Below are positions 26,986-35,663 of a DNA stretch of 35,670 nt, piece by piece. Below the pieces are notes generated by a model that was not told the origin of the DNA, did no database searches, and saw only the letters and a program-made list of their open reading frames with translations. The stretch is from Comamonadaceae bacterium UBA4962. GTDB taxonomy: Bacteria; Pseudomonadota; Gammaproteobacteria; Burkholderiales; Burkholderiaceae_C. Made by a program: the position numbers and the translations under genes. Numbering within the stretch: the stretch's first letter is position 1; every line of letters begins with the position of its first letter. The stretch covers positions 202,639-238,308 of the forward strand of contig DHAE01000019.1 in the NCBI GenBank assembly GCA_002397315.1, written 5' to 3'.

Positions 26986-28329
26986 ATGAAGCCAGTCATC
27001 GCTCTGGTGGGGCGCCCCAACGTGGGCAAATCCACCCTGTTCAACCGGCTCACGAAGTCGCGCGACGCCATCGTCGCGGATTTCGCGGGCCTCACGCGCG
27101 ATCGGCACTACGGCAACGGCAGGCTGGGCAAGCACGAATACATCGTCATCGACACGGGGGGCTTCGAGCCCGATGCCTCCTCGGGCATCTACCGCGAGAT
27201 GGCCAAGCAGACGCAGCAGGCCGTGGCCGAAGCGGACGTGGTCATCTTCGTGGTGGACGCACGCGCCGGCATTTCCGCGCAGGACCACGACATCGCCAAC
27301 TACCTGCGGCGCCTGGGCAAGCCCTGCCTGCTCGTCGGCAACAAGGCCGAGGGCATGCTGGGAGGCGCGCAGCTGGCCGAGTTCTACGAGCTCGGCCTGG
27401 GCGAGGTCCTGCCCGTCTCCGCGGCCCATGGCCAGGGCGTGCGCAGCCTGCTGGAAGCGGCGCTGGAGACCCTGCACCTCCCCGAGCCCGAGGATGAAGA
27501 GGACGACGGCGAGGACAGGCCCATCCGCCTGGCGGTGGCCGGCCGGCCGAATGTCGGCAAGTCCACGCTCATCAACACCTGGCTCGGCGAAGAGCGCCTC
27601 GTCGCGTTCGACATGCCCGGCACGACGCGGGACGCGATCTCCGTGCCGTTCGAGCGCAACGGCCAGAAGTTCGAGCTCATCGACACCGCCGGCCTGCGGC
27701 GCAAGGGCAAGGTGTTCGAGGCCATCGAGAAGTTCTCGGTGGTCAAGACCCTGCAGGCCATCGAATCGGCCAACGTCGTGCTGCTGCTGCTGGATGCGAC
27801 CCAGGGCGTCACCGACCAGGACGCCCACATCGCCGGCTACATCCTCGAGAGCGGCCGAGCCGTCGTGCTCGCCGTGAACAAGTGGGATGCCGTGGACGAC
27901 TACGGGCGCCAGATGCTCGAGCGCTCCATCGAGACGCGCCTGTCGTTCCTGAAATTCGCCACCCTGCATTTCATCTCCGCGAAGAAGCGTCAGGGCCTGG
28001 GCCCGCTGTGGACCTCGATCGCGCAGGCGCACAAGTCCGCCACCTGCAAGATGCCCACCCCGGTGCTGACCCGGCTGCTGCTCGAGGCCGTGCAGTTCCA
28101 GACGCCCAAGCGGTCCGGCATGTACCGGCCCAAGATGCGGTACGCCCACCAGGGCGGAATGAACCCGCCCGTCATCGTGATCCACGGCAATTCGCTGGAG
28201 CACGTCACCGATGCCTACAAGCGTTTCCTCGAAGGACGGTTCCGCAAGGAATTCAACCTCGTGGGCACGCCGCTGCGCATCGAAATGAAGACGTCGCACA
28301 ACCCGTACGCCGACGACGGCGATTCGTAG
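26986..28329 (+). CDS. der: Ribosome-biogenesis GTPase Der (EngA)
   Basis: 447 aa. Essential double GTPase that helps mature the 50S subunit. Two G domains each show the P-loop GRPNVGKST (9-17 and 186-194). G4 motifs are NKAE in the first domain and NKWD in the second. An acidic linker (EPEDEEDDGED) separates them at about 168-178. A KH-like domain fills the C-terminus (about 360-447), including KFATLHFISAKKRQGLG and MNPPVIVIHGNS. AGGA lies about ten bases before the ATG. Last gene of the ndk-der block; hfq follows after 96 bases. Confidence 0.98.
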   Translation: MKPVIALVGRPNVGKSTLFNRLTKSRDAIVADFAGLTRDRHYGNGRLGKHEYIVIDTGGFEPDASSGIYREMAKQTQQAVAEADVVIFVVDARAGISAQDHDIANYLRRLGKPCLLVGNKAEGMLGGAQLAEFYELGLGEVLPVSAAHGQGVRSLLEAALETLHLPEPEDEEDDGEDRPIRLAVAGRPNVGKSTLINTWLGEERLVAFDMPGTTRDAISVPFERNGQKFELIDTAGLRRKGKVFEAIEKFSVVKTLQAIESANVVLLLLDATQGVTDQDAHIAGYILESGRAVVLAVNKWDAVDDYGRQMLERSIETRLSFLKFATLHFISAKKRQGLGPLWTSIAQAHKSATCKMPTPVLTRLLLEAVQFQTPKRSGMYRPKMRYAHQGGMNPPVIVIHGNSLEHVTDAYKRFLEGRFRKEFNLVGTPLRIEMKTSHNPYADDGDS

Positions 28330-28425
28330 GCGTACATCCCGTCAATGCCCTGGCTTTGTCCGGGGCGACGAAAGGCTGTGGTAAGGTGCAGCTTTACAAC
28401 AATATTCCTGAACACGGAGAATATC

Positions 28426-28677
28426 GTGAGCAACAAAGGTCAACTTCTTCAAGACCCCTTCCTGAACGCACTGCGCCGTGAGCACGTGCCTGTCTCCATC
28501 TACCTGGTCAACGGTATCAAGCTGCAGGGGCAGATCGAATCCTTCGACCAGTACGTGGTCCTGCTGCGCAACACCGTCACCCAGATGGTCTACAAGCACG
28601 CCATCTCCACCATCGTTCCCGGGCGCGCCGTCAACTTCTCGACGGCCGAGCCTGCGGAAACCGATGCCGGCCATTGA
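28426..28677 (+). CDS. hfq: RNA chaperone Hfq
   Basis: 83 aa. Hexameric Sm-like protein that pairs small RNAs with mRNAs. Sm1 includes LLQDPFLNALRREHVPVSIY and LVNGIKLQGQIESFDQYVVLL. Sm2 includes the canonical YKHAISTIVP. The GTG start at 28426 gives the normal N-terminus (MSNKGQLLQDP) and has GGAGA five bases upstream; longer in-frame upstream reading (to 28345) is not conserved. The C-terminal tail after about residue 70 is short (STAEPAETDAGH). miaA, the usual upstream partner in enterobacteria, is replaced by der here. The 96-base gap probably holds a promoter, but I could not assign one. Confidence 0.98.
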   Translation: MSNKGQLLQDPFLNALRREHVPVSIYLVNGIKLQGQIESFDQYVVLLRNTVTQMVYKHAISTIVPGRAVNFSTAEPAETDAGH

Positions 28678-28738
28678 AACTCCAGCGCCCGTGTAGGTAC
28701 ATCCTGTGCGGGGCACACGCCCCGTCCAGGCTGCTGTC

Positions 28739-29914
28739 TTGAGTTCCTCCTCCTCCCCCGAACCGCAATCCGCTCCCGTCCTCCTGGTGGGGGTGGATTT
28801 CGGTCTTCCCCATTTCGATGCCGAGCTCGAAGAGCTCGGCCTGCTGGCGCAGACCGCCGGGCTGCAGCCCGTGGCGCGCCTGACCTGCAAGCGCAAGGCG
28901 CCCGACGCCGCGCTCTTCGTGGGCAGCGGCAAGGCCGACGAGATCCGCACGCTCGCCCAGATGCATGGTGCCGTCGAGGTGCTGTTCGACCAGGCCCTGA
29001 GCCCGGCGCAGCAGCGCAACCTCGAGCGGCATCTCGAACTGCCGGTCACCGACCGGACCCTGCTCATCCTGGAAATCTTCGCCCAGCGCGCCCGCAGCCA
29101 CGAGGGCAAGTTGCAGGTGGAGCTGGCCCGGCTGCAGTACCTGAGCACCCGGCTGGTCCGCCGCTGGTCCCACCTGGAGCGCCAGCGCGGCGGCATCGGC
29201 GCGCGCGGCGGCCCCGGCGAGACCCAGATCGAGCTCGACCGCCGCATGATCGACGACGCGATCAAGCGCACCCGCGAGCGGCTCCAGAAGGTCAAGCGCC
29301 AGCGCGCGACCCAGCGGCGCCAGCGCGCGCGGCGCGAGACCTTCAACATCTCCCTGGTGGGTTACACCAACGCCGGCAAGTCCACGCTCTTCAATGCCCT
29401 CGTGAAGGCGCGGGCGTACGCGGCCGACCAGCTGTTCGCCACGCTGGACACCACGACCCGCCAGCTCTACCTGTCCGAACTCGAGGGCACGGTGTCCCTG
29501 TCGGACACGGTGGGCTTCATCCGCGATCTGCCGCACGGGCTGATCGACGCATTCCAGGCCACGCTGCAGGAGGCGATCGACGCCGATCTGCTGCTGCACG
29601 TCGTCGATGCGTCCAATCCCGATTTTCCCGAGCAGATCGCCGAGGTCGAGAAAGTGCTCGGCGAAATCGGTGCCGGCGACATTCCCCAGATCCTCGTGTT
29701 CAACAAGCTGGATGCCCTGCCGGAAGGCCAGCGGCCTCTGGCCATGCAGGACACCTACGAATGGGACGGCCGCCAGCTGCCGAAGCTGTTCGTGAGCGCC
29801 CGCGCAGGCCTGGGCCTGGCCGAACTGCGCGAGCAATTGGCCGCGTCCGCGCTCGCCACGCGGGAGCGCTCGCCCATGACCCCAGATCCCGACGTTGAAT
29901 TTCCTGCGCAGTGA
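28739..29914 (+). CDS. hflX: Ribosome-associated GTPase HflX
   Basis: 391 aa from TTG 28739. HflX splits stalled or heat-damaged 70S ribosomes. The N-terminal domain has FVGSGKADEI, ALSPAQQRNLER and the conserved ARGGPGETQIELDRR. The G domain carries GYTNAGKSTLFNAL (P-loop from residue 208), DTVGFIRDLPH (G3) and NKLD (G4). The start is uncertain: GTG 28706 would add 11 residues, and neither has a strong ribosome site. It follows hfq by 61 bases and precedes hflK, the standard order. Confidence 0.95.
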   Translation: MSSSSSPEPQSAPVLLVGVDFGLPHFDAELEELGLLAQTAGLQPVARLTCKRKAPDAALFVGSGKADEIRTLAQMHGAVEVLFDQALSPAQQRNLERHLELPVTDRTLLILEIFAQRARSHEGKLQVELARLQYLSTRLVRRWSHLERQRGGIGARGGPGETQIELDRRMIDDAIKRTRERLQKVKRQRATQRRQRARRETFNISLVGYTNAGKSTLFNALVKARAYAADQLFATLDTTTRQLYLSELEGTVSLSDTVGFIRDLPHGLIDAFQATLQEAIDADLLLHVVDASNPDFPEQIAEVEKVLGEIGAGDIPQILVFNKLDALPEGQRPLAMQDTYEWDGRQLPKLFVSARAGLGLAELREQLAASALATRERSPMTPDPDVEFPAQ

Positions 29915-29970
29915 GGCCACTTGGGCACAATGCCGCGAGACCATCTTCTCGAAAACCAGAGACCTAACGC

Positions 29971-31332
29971 ATGAATCATCCTCTCAGAGCCTGGCGCTGG
30001 GCGACGCTGCCTGAACGCATCCGGGGCATGTTCAACTTGAATGATCCCCGCTGGGGCCGCGGGGATGAGAAGGGTGACGGCGGAAACCGTCCTGACTCCG
30101 AGCGGCCGGTCCCTCCCTCCGGCAACCGCGGCCGCGATCCGCAAGGCCAGCCGCCGGACCTCGACGAGCTCTGGCGCGACCTCAACCGCAAGCTCGGAGG
30201 CCTGTTCGGCGGCCGCAACGGCGGTGGCCGCGGCCCCGGCAACGGCGCGGGCGGCGGGTTCCAGCCCGACATGAAGAACACCGGCGTGGGCGTGGGCCTG
30301 ATCGCCGGTGTGGCGGTCCTGATCTGGCTCGGCTCCGGCTTCTTCATCGTGCAGGAGGGCCAGCAGGCCGTCATCACCCAGTTCGGCAAGTACAAGAGCA
30401 CGGTGAACGCCGGCTTCAACTGGCGCCTGCCGTATCCCATCCAGCGCCATGAACTCGTGTTCGTCACGCAGATCCGCTCGGTGGACGTCGGCCGCGACAG
30501 CATCATCAAGAGCACCGGCCTGCGCGAGTCGGCCATGCTCACGCAGGACGAGAACATCGTCGAGATCAAGTTCGCCGTCCAGTACCGGCTGAACGACGCG
30601 CGCGCCTGGCTGTTCGAGAGCCGCAACCCGGCGGAAGCCGTCATCCAGGTGGCCGAAACCTCCGTGCGCGAGATCGTCGGCAGCATGCGCATGGACACAG
30701 CGCTCGCCGAGGAGCGCGATCAGATCGCCCCGCGCGTGCGCAAACTCATGCAGTCCATCCTCGACCGCTACAAGATCGGCGTGGAAGTGGTCGGCATCAA
30801 CCTGCAGCAGGGCGGCGTGCGCCCGCCCGAGCAGGTGCAGGCCTCGTTCGACGACGTGCTCAAGGCCGGACAGGAGCGCGAGCGTGCGAAGAACGAAGCA
30901 CAGGCCTATGCCAACGACGTGATTCCGCGCGCCGTCGGTACCGCCTCGCGCCTCACCGAAGAGGCCGCCGCGTACAAGGCGCGGATCGTCGCCCAGTCCC
31001 AGGGCGATGCGCAGCGCTTCAGCTCGGTGTTGACCGAGTACCAGAAGGCGCCGCAGGTCACCCGCGACCGCCTGTACATCGAATCCATGCAGCAGATCTA
31101 TTCGAACGTGACCAAGGTGCTGGTCGAGTCCCGCCAAGGCTCGAACCTGCTCTACCTGCCGCTCGACAAGATCATGCAGAACGTGTCCCAGGGCGGCAGT
31201 GCCGCGGCGCCCACCCCGGAAGCGCCCCCCGCATCGGCGTCGTCGTCGATACCTTCCAGCACCACCCAGGCCTTTCCCATCGACCCGCGGGCCCGCGACA
31301 GCAGCCGCACCCGGGATCGTGAAGTTCGCTAA
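29971..31332 (+). CDS. hflK: FtsH protease modulator HflK
   Basis: 453 aa. SPFH-family membrane protein that forms the HflKC cage around FtsH and restrains its proteolysis. The N-terminal about 100 residues are cytoplasmic and Gly/Pro/Asp-rich, including PPDLDELWRDLNRKLGGLFG. One transmembrane helix lies at about 105-127. The SPFH domain begins at QEGQQAVITQFGKY and contains EIVGSMRMDTALAEERDQI. A long helical segment rich in Ala/Glu/Arg follows. The C-terminal about 50 residues are Pro/Ser-rich, ending DSSRTRDREVR. ATG 29971 is preferred; M20 is an internal alternative. hflC follows after 18 bases. Confidence 0.96.
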   Translation: MNHPLRAWRWATLPERIRGMFNLNDPRWGRGDEKGDGGNRPDSERPVPPSGNRGRDPQGQPPDLDELWRDLNRKLGGLFGGRNGGGRGPGNGAGGGFQPDMKNTGVGVGLIAGVAVLIWLGSGFFIVQEGQQAVITQFGKYKSTVNAGFNWRLPYPIQRHELVFVTQIRSVDVGRDSIIKSTGLRESAMLTQDENIVEIKFAVQYRLNDARAWLFESRNPAEAVIQVAETSVREIVGSMRMDTALAEERDQIAPRVRKLMQSILDRYKIGVEVVGINLQQGGVRPPEQVQASFDDVLKAGQERERAKNEAQAYANDVIPRAVGTASRLTEEAAAYKARIVAQSQGDAQRFSSVLTEYQKAPQVTRDRLYIESMQQIYSNVTKVLVESRQGSNLLYLPLDKIMQNVSQGGSAAAPTPEAPPASASSSIPSSTTQAFPIDPRARDSSRTRDREVR

Positions 31333-31350
31333 TCCGAGGGAGCAACAGTC

Positions 31351-32250
31351 GTGAACAGAGTCGGATTCATCGTTTCCTCCCTGCTGGTGGTGCTCGCCCT
31401 GCTCAGCTCCATGCTCTTCGTGGTGGACCAGCGCCAGTTCGGCGTCGTCTACCAGCTCGGGCAGATCAAGGACGTCATCACCGAGCCGGGCCTGAACTTC
31501 AAGCTGCCGCCGCCGTTCCAGAACGTGCGCTACATCGACAAGCGCCTGCTCACGCTCGACAGCACCGACACCGAGTCGATGCTCACGGCCGAGAAGCAGC
31601 GCGTCGTGATCGACTGGTACGTGCGCTGGCGCATCTCCGAGCCGTCGGAATACATCCGCAACGTCGGGCTCGATGAAAACGCCGGTGCCCTGCAGCTCAA
31701 CCGCGTGGTGCGCAACGCCTTCCAGGAGGAAGTCAACCGCCGCACGGTGCGGGAACTGCTGTCCGACAAGCGCGACGCGCTCATGTCGGACGTGAAGAAG
31801 GAAGTGCTGGAAGTCGTCAAGGGTGCCAAGCCCTGGGGCGTGGACGTCGTCGACGTGCGCATCACCCGCGTGGACTACGTCGAGGCGATCACCGAATCGG
31901 TCTACCGCCGCATGGAAGCCGAGCGCAAGCGCGTGGCGAACGAACTCCGCTCCACCGGCGCCGCCGAAGGCGAGAAGATCCGCGCCGATGCCGATCGCCA
32001 GCGCGAGATCACCATCGCCAACGCCTACCGCGATGCCCAGAAGATCAAGGGCGAGGGCGATGCCGATGCCGCACGCATCTACGCCGAGGCCTTCGGCCGG
32101 GATCCCCAGTTCGCCCAGTTCTACCGCAGCCTGGAAGCCTACAAGTCCAGCTTCAGCAAGAAGAGCGACGTGATGGTGGTGGACCCGTCGTCTTCGGAAT
32201 TCTTCAAGAATTTCCGCGGCGCGGCACCCGCTCCGGCTCCCCGCAACTGA
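31351..32250 (+). CDS. hflC: FtsH protease modulator HflC
   Basis: 299 aa. Partner of HflK in the HflKC complex, with most of its mass in the periplasm. An N-terminal transmembrane anchor lies at about 5-25 (VGFIVSSLLVVLALLSSMLF). The SPFH domain follows: FGVVYQLGQIKDVITEPGLNF, then VVRNAFQEEVNRRTVRELLS. A long charged helix (ERKRVANELRSTGAAEGEKI) leads to the C-terminal YAEAFGRDPQFAQFYRSLEA, all family hallmarks. The GTG start has GAGGGAG about eight bases upstream. The small DUF2065 (YjeT) gene usually found next is not present. Confidence 0.97.
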   Translation: MNRVGFIVSSLLVVLALLSSMLFVVDQRQFGVVYQLGQIKDVITEPGLNFKLPPPFQNVRYIDKRLLTLDSTDTESMLTAEKQRVVIDWYVRWRISEPSEYIRNVGLDENAGALQLNRVVRNAFQEEVNRRTVRELLSDKRDALMSDVKKEVLEVVKGAKPWGVDVVDVRITRVDYVEAITESVYRRMEAERKRVANELRSTGAAEGEKIRADADRQREITIANAYRDAQKIKGEGDADAARIYAEAFGRDPQFAQFYRSLEAYKSSFSKKSDVMVVDPSSSEFFKNFRGAAPAPAPRN

Positions 32251-32265
32251 GCCCCGCGTGGCGGC

Positions 32266-32295
32266 GGGTGCCTGGCTCTCCGCGGGCCGGCACCC
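32266..32295 (+). repeat. Inverted repeat after hflC
   Basis: GGGTGCC (32266-32272) pairs with GGCACCC (32289-32295) across a 16-base GC-rich loop, 15 bases after the hflC stop. No T-tract follows. It could end the hfl transcript by a rho-dependent route or protect its 3' end. The remaining 130 bases before hisZ contain no ORF. Confidence 0.35.
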
Positions 32296-32395
32296 CGTCA
32301 ACCCCCCTACGAAAAAGACGTCTCCCACTTCGCCGGCTGCCGGTGCCGTGGTTCCGCGCGTCCGGGGCGTGACCCTCCTGCCGGCGAGTGCCCGG

Positions 32396-32401
32396 TAGAA
32401 T
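32396..32401 (+). promoter_or_regulatory. -10-like TAGAAT(C) upstream of hisZ
   Basis: TAGAATC lies 27 bases before the hisZ ATG, followed by a T-rich stretch (GTTTTTAA). A GTGACC sequence 21 bases upstream is too far for an ideal -35. This is a probable promoter for hisZ-purA. Confidence 0.45.
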
Positions 32402-32428
32402 CGCGTTTTTAACAGACCTCCCTTTCCC

Positions 32429-33583
32429 ATGTCCGCTTGGGTCCTGCCGGATCACATTGCCGATGTCCTGCCTTCGGAGGCCCGGCACATCGAAGAACTG
32501 CGTCGAGGGCTCATCGACACTGCACGGGGTTACGGCTACGAGCTCGTCATGCCGCCCCTGCTGGAGCACCTGGAATCCCTGCTGTCCGGCACGGGAGAAG
32601 CGCTCGATCTCCAGACGTTCAAACTGGTCGATCAGCTCTCCGGCCGTTCCATCGGCCTGCGGGCCGACATGACGCAGCAGGTCGCCCGCATCGACGCCCA
32701 CCTTTTGAACCGCACGGGCGTCACCCGGCTCTGCTACTGCGGCCCCGTGCTGCACACGCGCCCCGACCGCCCCCGCGCCACGCGCGAGCCGCTGCAGTTC
32801 GGCGCGGAAATCTATGGCCACGCCGGCATGGAAGCCGACCTGGAGTCCGTCCTGCTCGCGCTCGACTGCCTGAACCTTGCCGGAGTGCAGGGCATCAGCG
32901 TCGACCTGTCGGACGCCCGCATCGTGCGTGCCCTGCTGGAGCCGGCGGCGCCAGATGCGCACACCGTGCGCAGGATCCATGCCGCGCTGGCCGCCAAGGA
33001 TGCCTCCGAGCTCTCCAGCGCCTCGGCGAAACTGCCCGCCGCCACGCGTAATGCGCTCATGGCGGTGTCGCGGCTCTATGGCGACGAGCGGGTGCTGGAT
33101 GAAGCGCAGCAAGTGCTGCGCGGATTCCCCGGCGTCGACGCGGCGCTCGCCCATCTGAAATCCATCGCCTCGCACCTGTCGGGCCATGCCGTCTCGTTCG
33201 ACCTCGCCGATCTGCGCGGCTATTCGTACTACAGCGGTGCGCGCTTCACCATCTATGCCCGCGGCGCCTCCGATGCGGTGGTGCGTGGCGGCCGGTACGA
33301 CGAGGTCGGTGCAGCCTTCGGCAGGACCCGGCCCGCCGCGGGGTTCAGCCTCGACATCAAACAACTGGTCGGCCTCGTGCCCCCCCGGACGCTCAAGGCC
33401 GCCATCAAGGCGCCCTGGGCCGACACGCCGGAGGCCCACCAATGCATCGCGCGGCTCCGCCAGGCGGGTGAAACCGTGGTGTGCGTGCTCCCCGGGCACG
33501 AAAGCCAAGTCCAGGAATTCCAGTGCGACCGAGAACTGGTGTTCGAGCAGGGCCAGTGGGCCGTGCGGACCCTCCCACATTGA
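32429..33583 (+). CDS. hisZ: ATP phosphoribosyltransferase regulatory subunit HisZ
   Basis: 384 aa. Paralogue of histidyl-tRNA synthetase that activates the short-form HisG enzyme, the first step of histidine synthesis. The class II catalytic fold is visible (WVLPDHIADVLPSEARHIEE, GLRADMTQQVARIDAH, RPRATREPLQFGAEIYG), with a degenerate histidine-site region DLRGYSYYSGARFTIYA and GGRYDEVGAAFG. The C-terminal anticodon-binding domain is missing, so it should not charge tRNA. hisG must be elsewhere. It lies between hflC and purA, the betaproteobacterial and pseudomonad order. purA starts 28 bases after its stop. Confidence 0.95.
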   Translation: MSAWVLPDHIADVLPSEARHIEELRRGLIDTARGYGYELVMPPLLEHLESLLSGTGEALDLQTFKLVDQLSGRSIGLRADMTQQVARIDAHLLNRTGVTRLCYCGPVLHTRPDRPRATREPLQFGAEIYGHAGMEADLESVLLALDCLNLAGVQGISVDLSDARIVRALLEPAAPDAHTVRRIHAALAAKDASELSSASAKLPAATRNALMAVSRLYGDERVLDEAQQVLRGFPGVDAALAHLKSIASHLSGHAVSFDLADLRGYSYYSGARFTIYARGASDAVVRGGRYDEVGAAFGRTRPAAGFSLDIKQLVGLVPPRTLKAAIKAPWADTPEAHQCIARLRQAGETVVCVLPGHESQVQEFQCDRELVFEQGQWAVRTLPH

Positions 33584-33611
33584 TTGAACATTGAATCGAA
33601 GCAGGTCAGAC

Positions 33612-34991
33612 ATGGAAGCAGCTATCAAAGGACGGAACGTAGTCGTGGTGGGCACCCAGTGGGGCGACGAGGGCAAGGGCAAGCTCGTCGACTGGCTCAC
33701 CGAAAGCGCGCAGGGCGTCGTGCGGTTCCAGGGCGGGCACAACGCCGGCCACACCCTCGTCATCAATGGTGTGAAGACCGCGCTCCACCTGATTCCCAGC
33801 GGGATCATGCGTCCCGGCGTGAAGTGCTACATCGGCAACGGCGTGGTGCTGTCGGCCGCCAAGCTCTTCGAAGAGATCGAAGGCCTGGAGAAGGCGGGGG
33901 TGGAAGTCCGTTCGCGCCTGCGCATCAGCGAGGCCTGCCCGCTGATCCTGCCGTTCCATGCGGCACTCGACGTGGCCCGCGAGGCGGCCCGCGAGCACGG
34001 CGGCAGCGAGAAGATCGGCACCACCGGCCGCGGCATCGGCCCCGCCTATGAAGACAAGGTGGCGCGCCGTGCCCTGCGCGTGCAGGACCTGAAGCACCCC
34101 GAGCGCTTCGCCGCCAAGCTCAAGGACCTGCTGGCCCTGCACAACCACGTCCTCAAGACGTTCCTGAATTCCGGCTCCTTCCAGTTCGGCAGCGCACTGC
34201 AGCCCTACCTGAAGGACGGCGAAGTGCAGTTCGACGCCGTCTTTGAAGAGGCGATGCGGCATGCCGAACTGCTCAAGCCCATGATCGCGGACGTGTCCCG
34301 CGAGCTCAACGATGCGCACAAGGCCGGCGCGAACCTGCTCTTCGAAGGCGCGCAGGGCACGCTGCTCGACGTGGACCACGGCACCTACCCGTATGTGACC
34401 TCCAGCAACTGCGTGGCGGGCAACGCTGCGGCCGGCGCCGGTGTGGGCCCCAGCCTGCTGCACTACGTGCTCGGCATCACCAAGGCCTACTGCACCCGCG
34501 TCGGCGGCGGCCCGTTCCCCACCGAACTCGATTGGGAAAAGCCCGGCACGCCCGGCTACCACATGAGCACCGTCGGCGCCGAGAAGGGCGTGACCACGGG
34601 CCGCAGCCGCCGTTGCGGCTGGTTCGACGCCGCACTGCTCAAGCGCAGCGCCCAGGTCAATGGCCTCACGGGCCTGTGCATCACCAAGCTCGATGTGCTG
34701 GACGGCCTGGAAGAACTCAAGCTCTGCGTCGGCTACGACCTGGACGGCGAACGCATCGACATCCTGCCCATGGGCGCCGAAGAGATCGCACGCTGCGTGC
34801 CCGTCTATGAAACTCTTGCGGGCTGGAGCGACTCCACCGTCGGTGTCACGCGCTACGACGCGCTGCCCGCCAACGCGCGCCGCTACCTCGAGCGCATCGC
34901 CGAAGTGACGGGCGTGCCGATCGCCGTGATCTCCACCAGCCCCGACCGCGATCACACCATCATGATGCAGCACCCCTACGCTGCCCAGTGA
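33612..34991 (+). CDS. purA: Adenylosuccinate synthetase
   Basis: 459 aa. Joins IMP and aspartate with GTP to make adenylosuccinate, the first committed step to AMP. The N-terminal GTQWGDEGKGKLVDW contains catalytic D19; GGHNAGHTLV contains H47. Further motifs include IGTTGRGIGPAYEDK, EGAQGTLLDVDHGTYPYVT and GVTTGRSRRCGWFD. The ATG at 33612 has CAGG six bases upstream and gives the usual N-terminus; a longer in-frame start at 33591 is less likely. It is longer than E. coli PurA (432) mainly through N-terminal and internal loops, within the betaproteobacterial range as I recall it. Confidence 0.98.
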   Translation: MEAAIKGRNVVVVGTQWGDEGKGKLVDWLTESAQGVVRFQGGHNAGHTLVINGVKTALHLIPSGIMRPGVKCYIGNGVVLSAAKLFEEIEGLEKAGVEVRSRLRISEACPLILPFHAALDVAREAAREHGGSEKIGTTGRGIGPAYEDKVARRALRVQDLKHPERFAAKLKDLLALHNHVLKTFLNSGSFQFGSALQPYLKDGEVQFDAVFEEAMRHAELLKPMIADVSRELNDAHKAGANLLFEGAQGTLLDVDHGTYPYVTSSNCVAGNAAAGAGVGPSLLHYVLGITKAYCTRVGGGPFPTELDWEKPGTPGYHMSTVGAEKGVTTGRSRRCGWFDAALLKRSAQVNGLTGLCITKLDVLDGLEELKLCVGYDLDGERIDILPMGAEEIARCVPVYETLAGWSDSTVGVTRYDALPANARRYLERIAEVTGVPIAVISTSPDRDHTIMMQHPYAAQ

Positions 34992-35045
34992 CCGCATAAC
35001 GCACCGCAACCCATTTCAGGCCCAAGAGCCCCGGAGCCCCCATCC

Positions 35046-35570
35046 ATGTTGACAGAAGACGGCAAGCACCTTTACGTAAGCTACGACGAATACCACGGCC
35101 TGATCGAAAAGCTGGCCTTGAAGGTGCACCAATCCGGCTGGCAGTTCGACACCATCCTGTGCCTGGCCCGTGGCGGCCTGCGCCCGGGCGACATCCTGAG
35201 CCGCATCTTCGACAAGCCCCTGGCCATCATGTCCACCAGTTCCTACCGTGCCGAAGCCGGCACGGTGCAGGGCCACCTGGACATCGCGCGGTTCATCACC
35301 ACGCCGAAGGGCGAGATCGCAGGCCGCGTGCTCCTGGTGGACGACCTGGCGGATTCCGGCCACACCCTGAATGCGGTCATCTCGCAGCTCAAGTCCAACT
35401 ACGCTCCCATCACGGAACTGCGCAGCGCGGTGATCTGGACCAAGGCCATGTCGACCTTCACGCCGGACTACTCCGTCGAGTTCCTGCCGACCAATCCCTG
35501 GATCCATCAGCCGTTCGAGGGCTACGATCACCTCACTCCGCAAAAATTGATGGAAAAGTGGACTGTGTGA
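35046..35570 (+). CDS. Purine-type phosphoribosyltransferase
   Basis: 174 aa type I phosphoribosyltransferase. The PRPP-binding motif VLLVDDLADSGHTL is at 95-108, and the PPi loop LARGGLRPGD is at 40-49. Size and position after purA suggest a hypoxanthine/xanthine-guanine salvage enzyme that makes IMP, XMP or GMP from the free base. The base-binding region (WTKAMSTFTPDYSVEFLPTN, with WI nearby) resembles Gpt-type proteins. Substrate cannot be assigned from sequence alone. GGAG lies about ten bases before the ATG. It is 54 bases after purA and probably in the same transcript. Confidence 0.88.
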   Translation: MLTEDGKHLYVSYDEYHGLIEKLALKVHQSGWQFDTILCLARGGLRPGDILSRIFDKPLAIMSTSSYRAEAGTVQGHLDIARFITTPKGEIAGRVLLVDDLADSGHTLNAVISQLKSNYAPITELRSAVIWTKAMSTFTPDYSVEFLPTNPWIHQPFEGYDHLTPQKLMEKWTV

Positions 35571-35584
35571 CCGAAATCTGTGTG

Positions 35585-35590
35585 TATACT
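35585..35590 (+). promoter_or_regulatory. -10-like TATACT after the phosphoribosyltransferase gene
   Basis: TATACT lies 14 bases after the stop codon and is followed by the small hairpin TAGCG-GGCTT-CGCTA (35590-35604). No clear -35 is seen at 17 bases. It may drive a gene or stable RNA beyond the window edge. Confidence 0.35.
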
Positions 35591-35624
35591 AGCGGGCTTC
35601 GCTACTGAAGATCAGCAACTGCCG

Positions 35625-35663
35625 GAAGGTGGTTGCGGAGATGGCAGGCAGCGAAGGTGGTTG
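35625..35663 (+). repeat. 11-bp direct repeat at the right edge
   Basis: GAAGGTGGTTG occurs at 35625-35635 and again at 35653-35663, a 28-base period. Only two copies fit in the window, so it is unknown whether a longer repeat continues. I tested the segment against a tRNA-Leu 5' end and it does not fit. Confidence 0.4.

Noticed and set aside
29755..32430. Open frame of 891 codons on the minus strand opposite hflX-hflK-hflC
   Set aside because: Antisense shadow; the plus-strand hfl genes are secure.
23746..33583. hisS and hisZ as duplicate synthetases
   Set aside because: HisZ lacks the anticodon-binding domain and full histidine motifs. It is the known HisG regulator, not a second synthetase.
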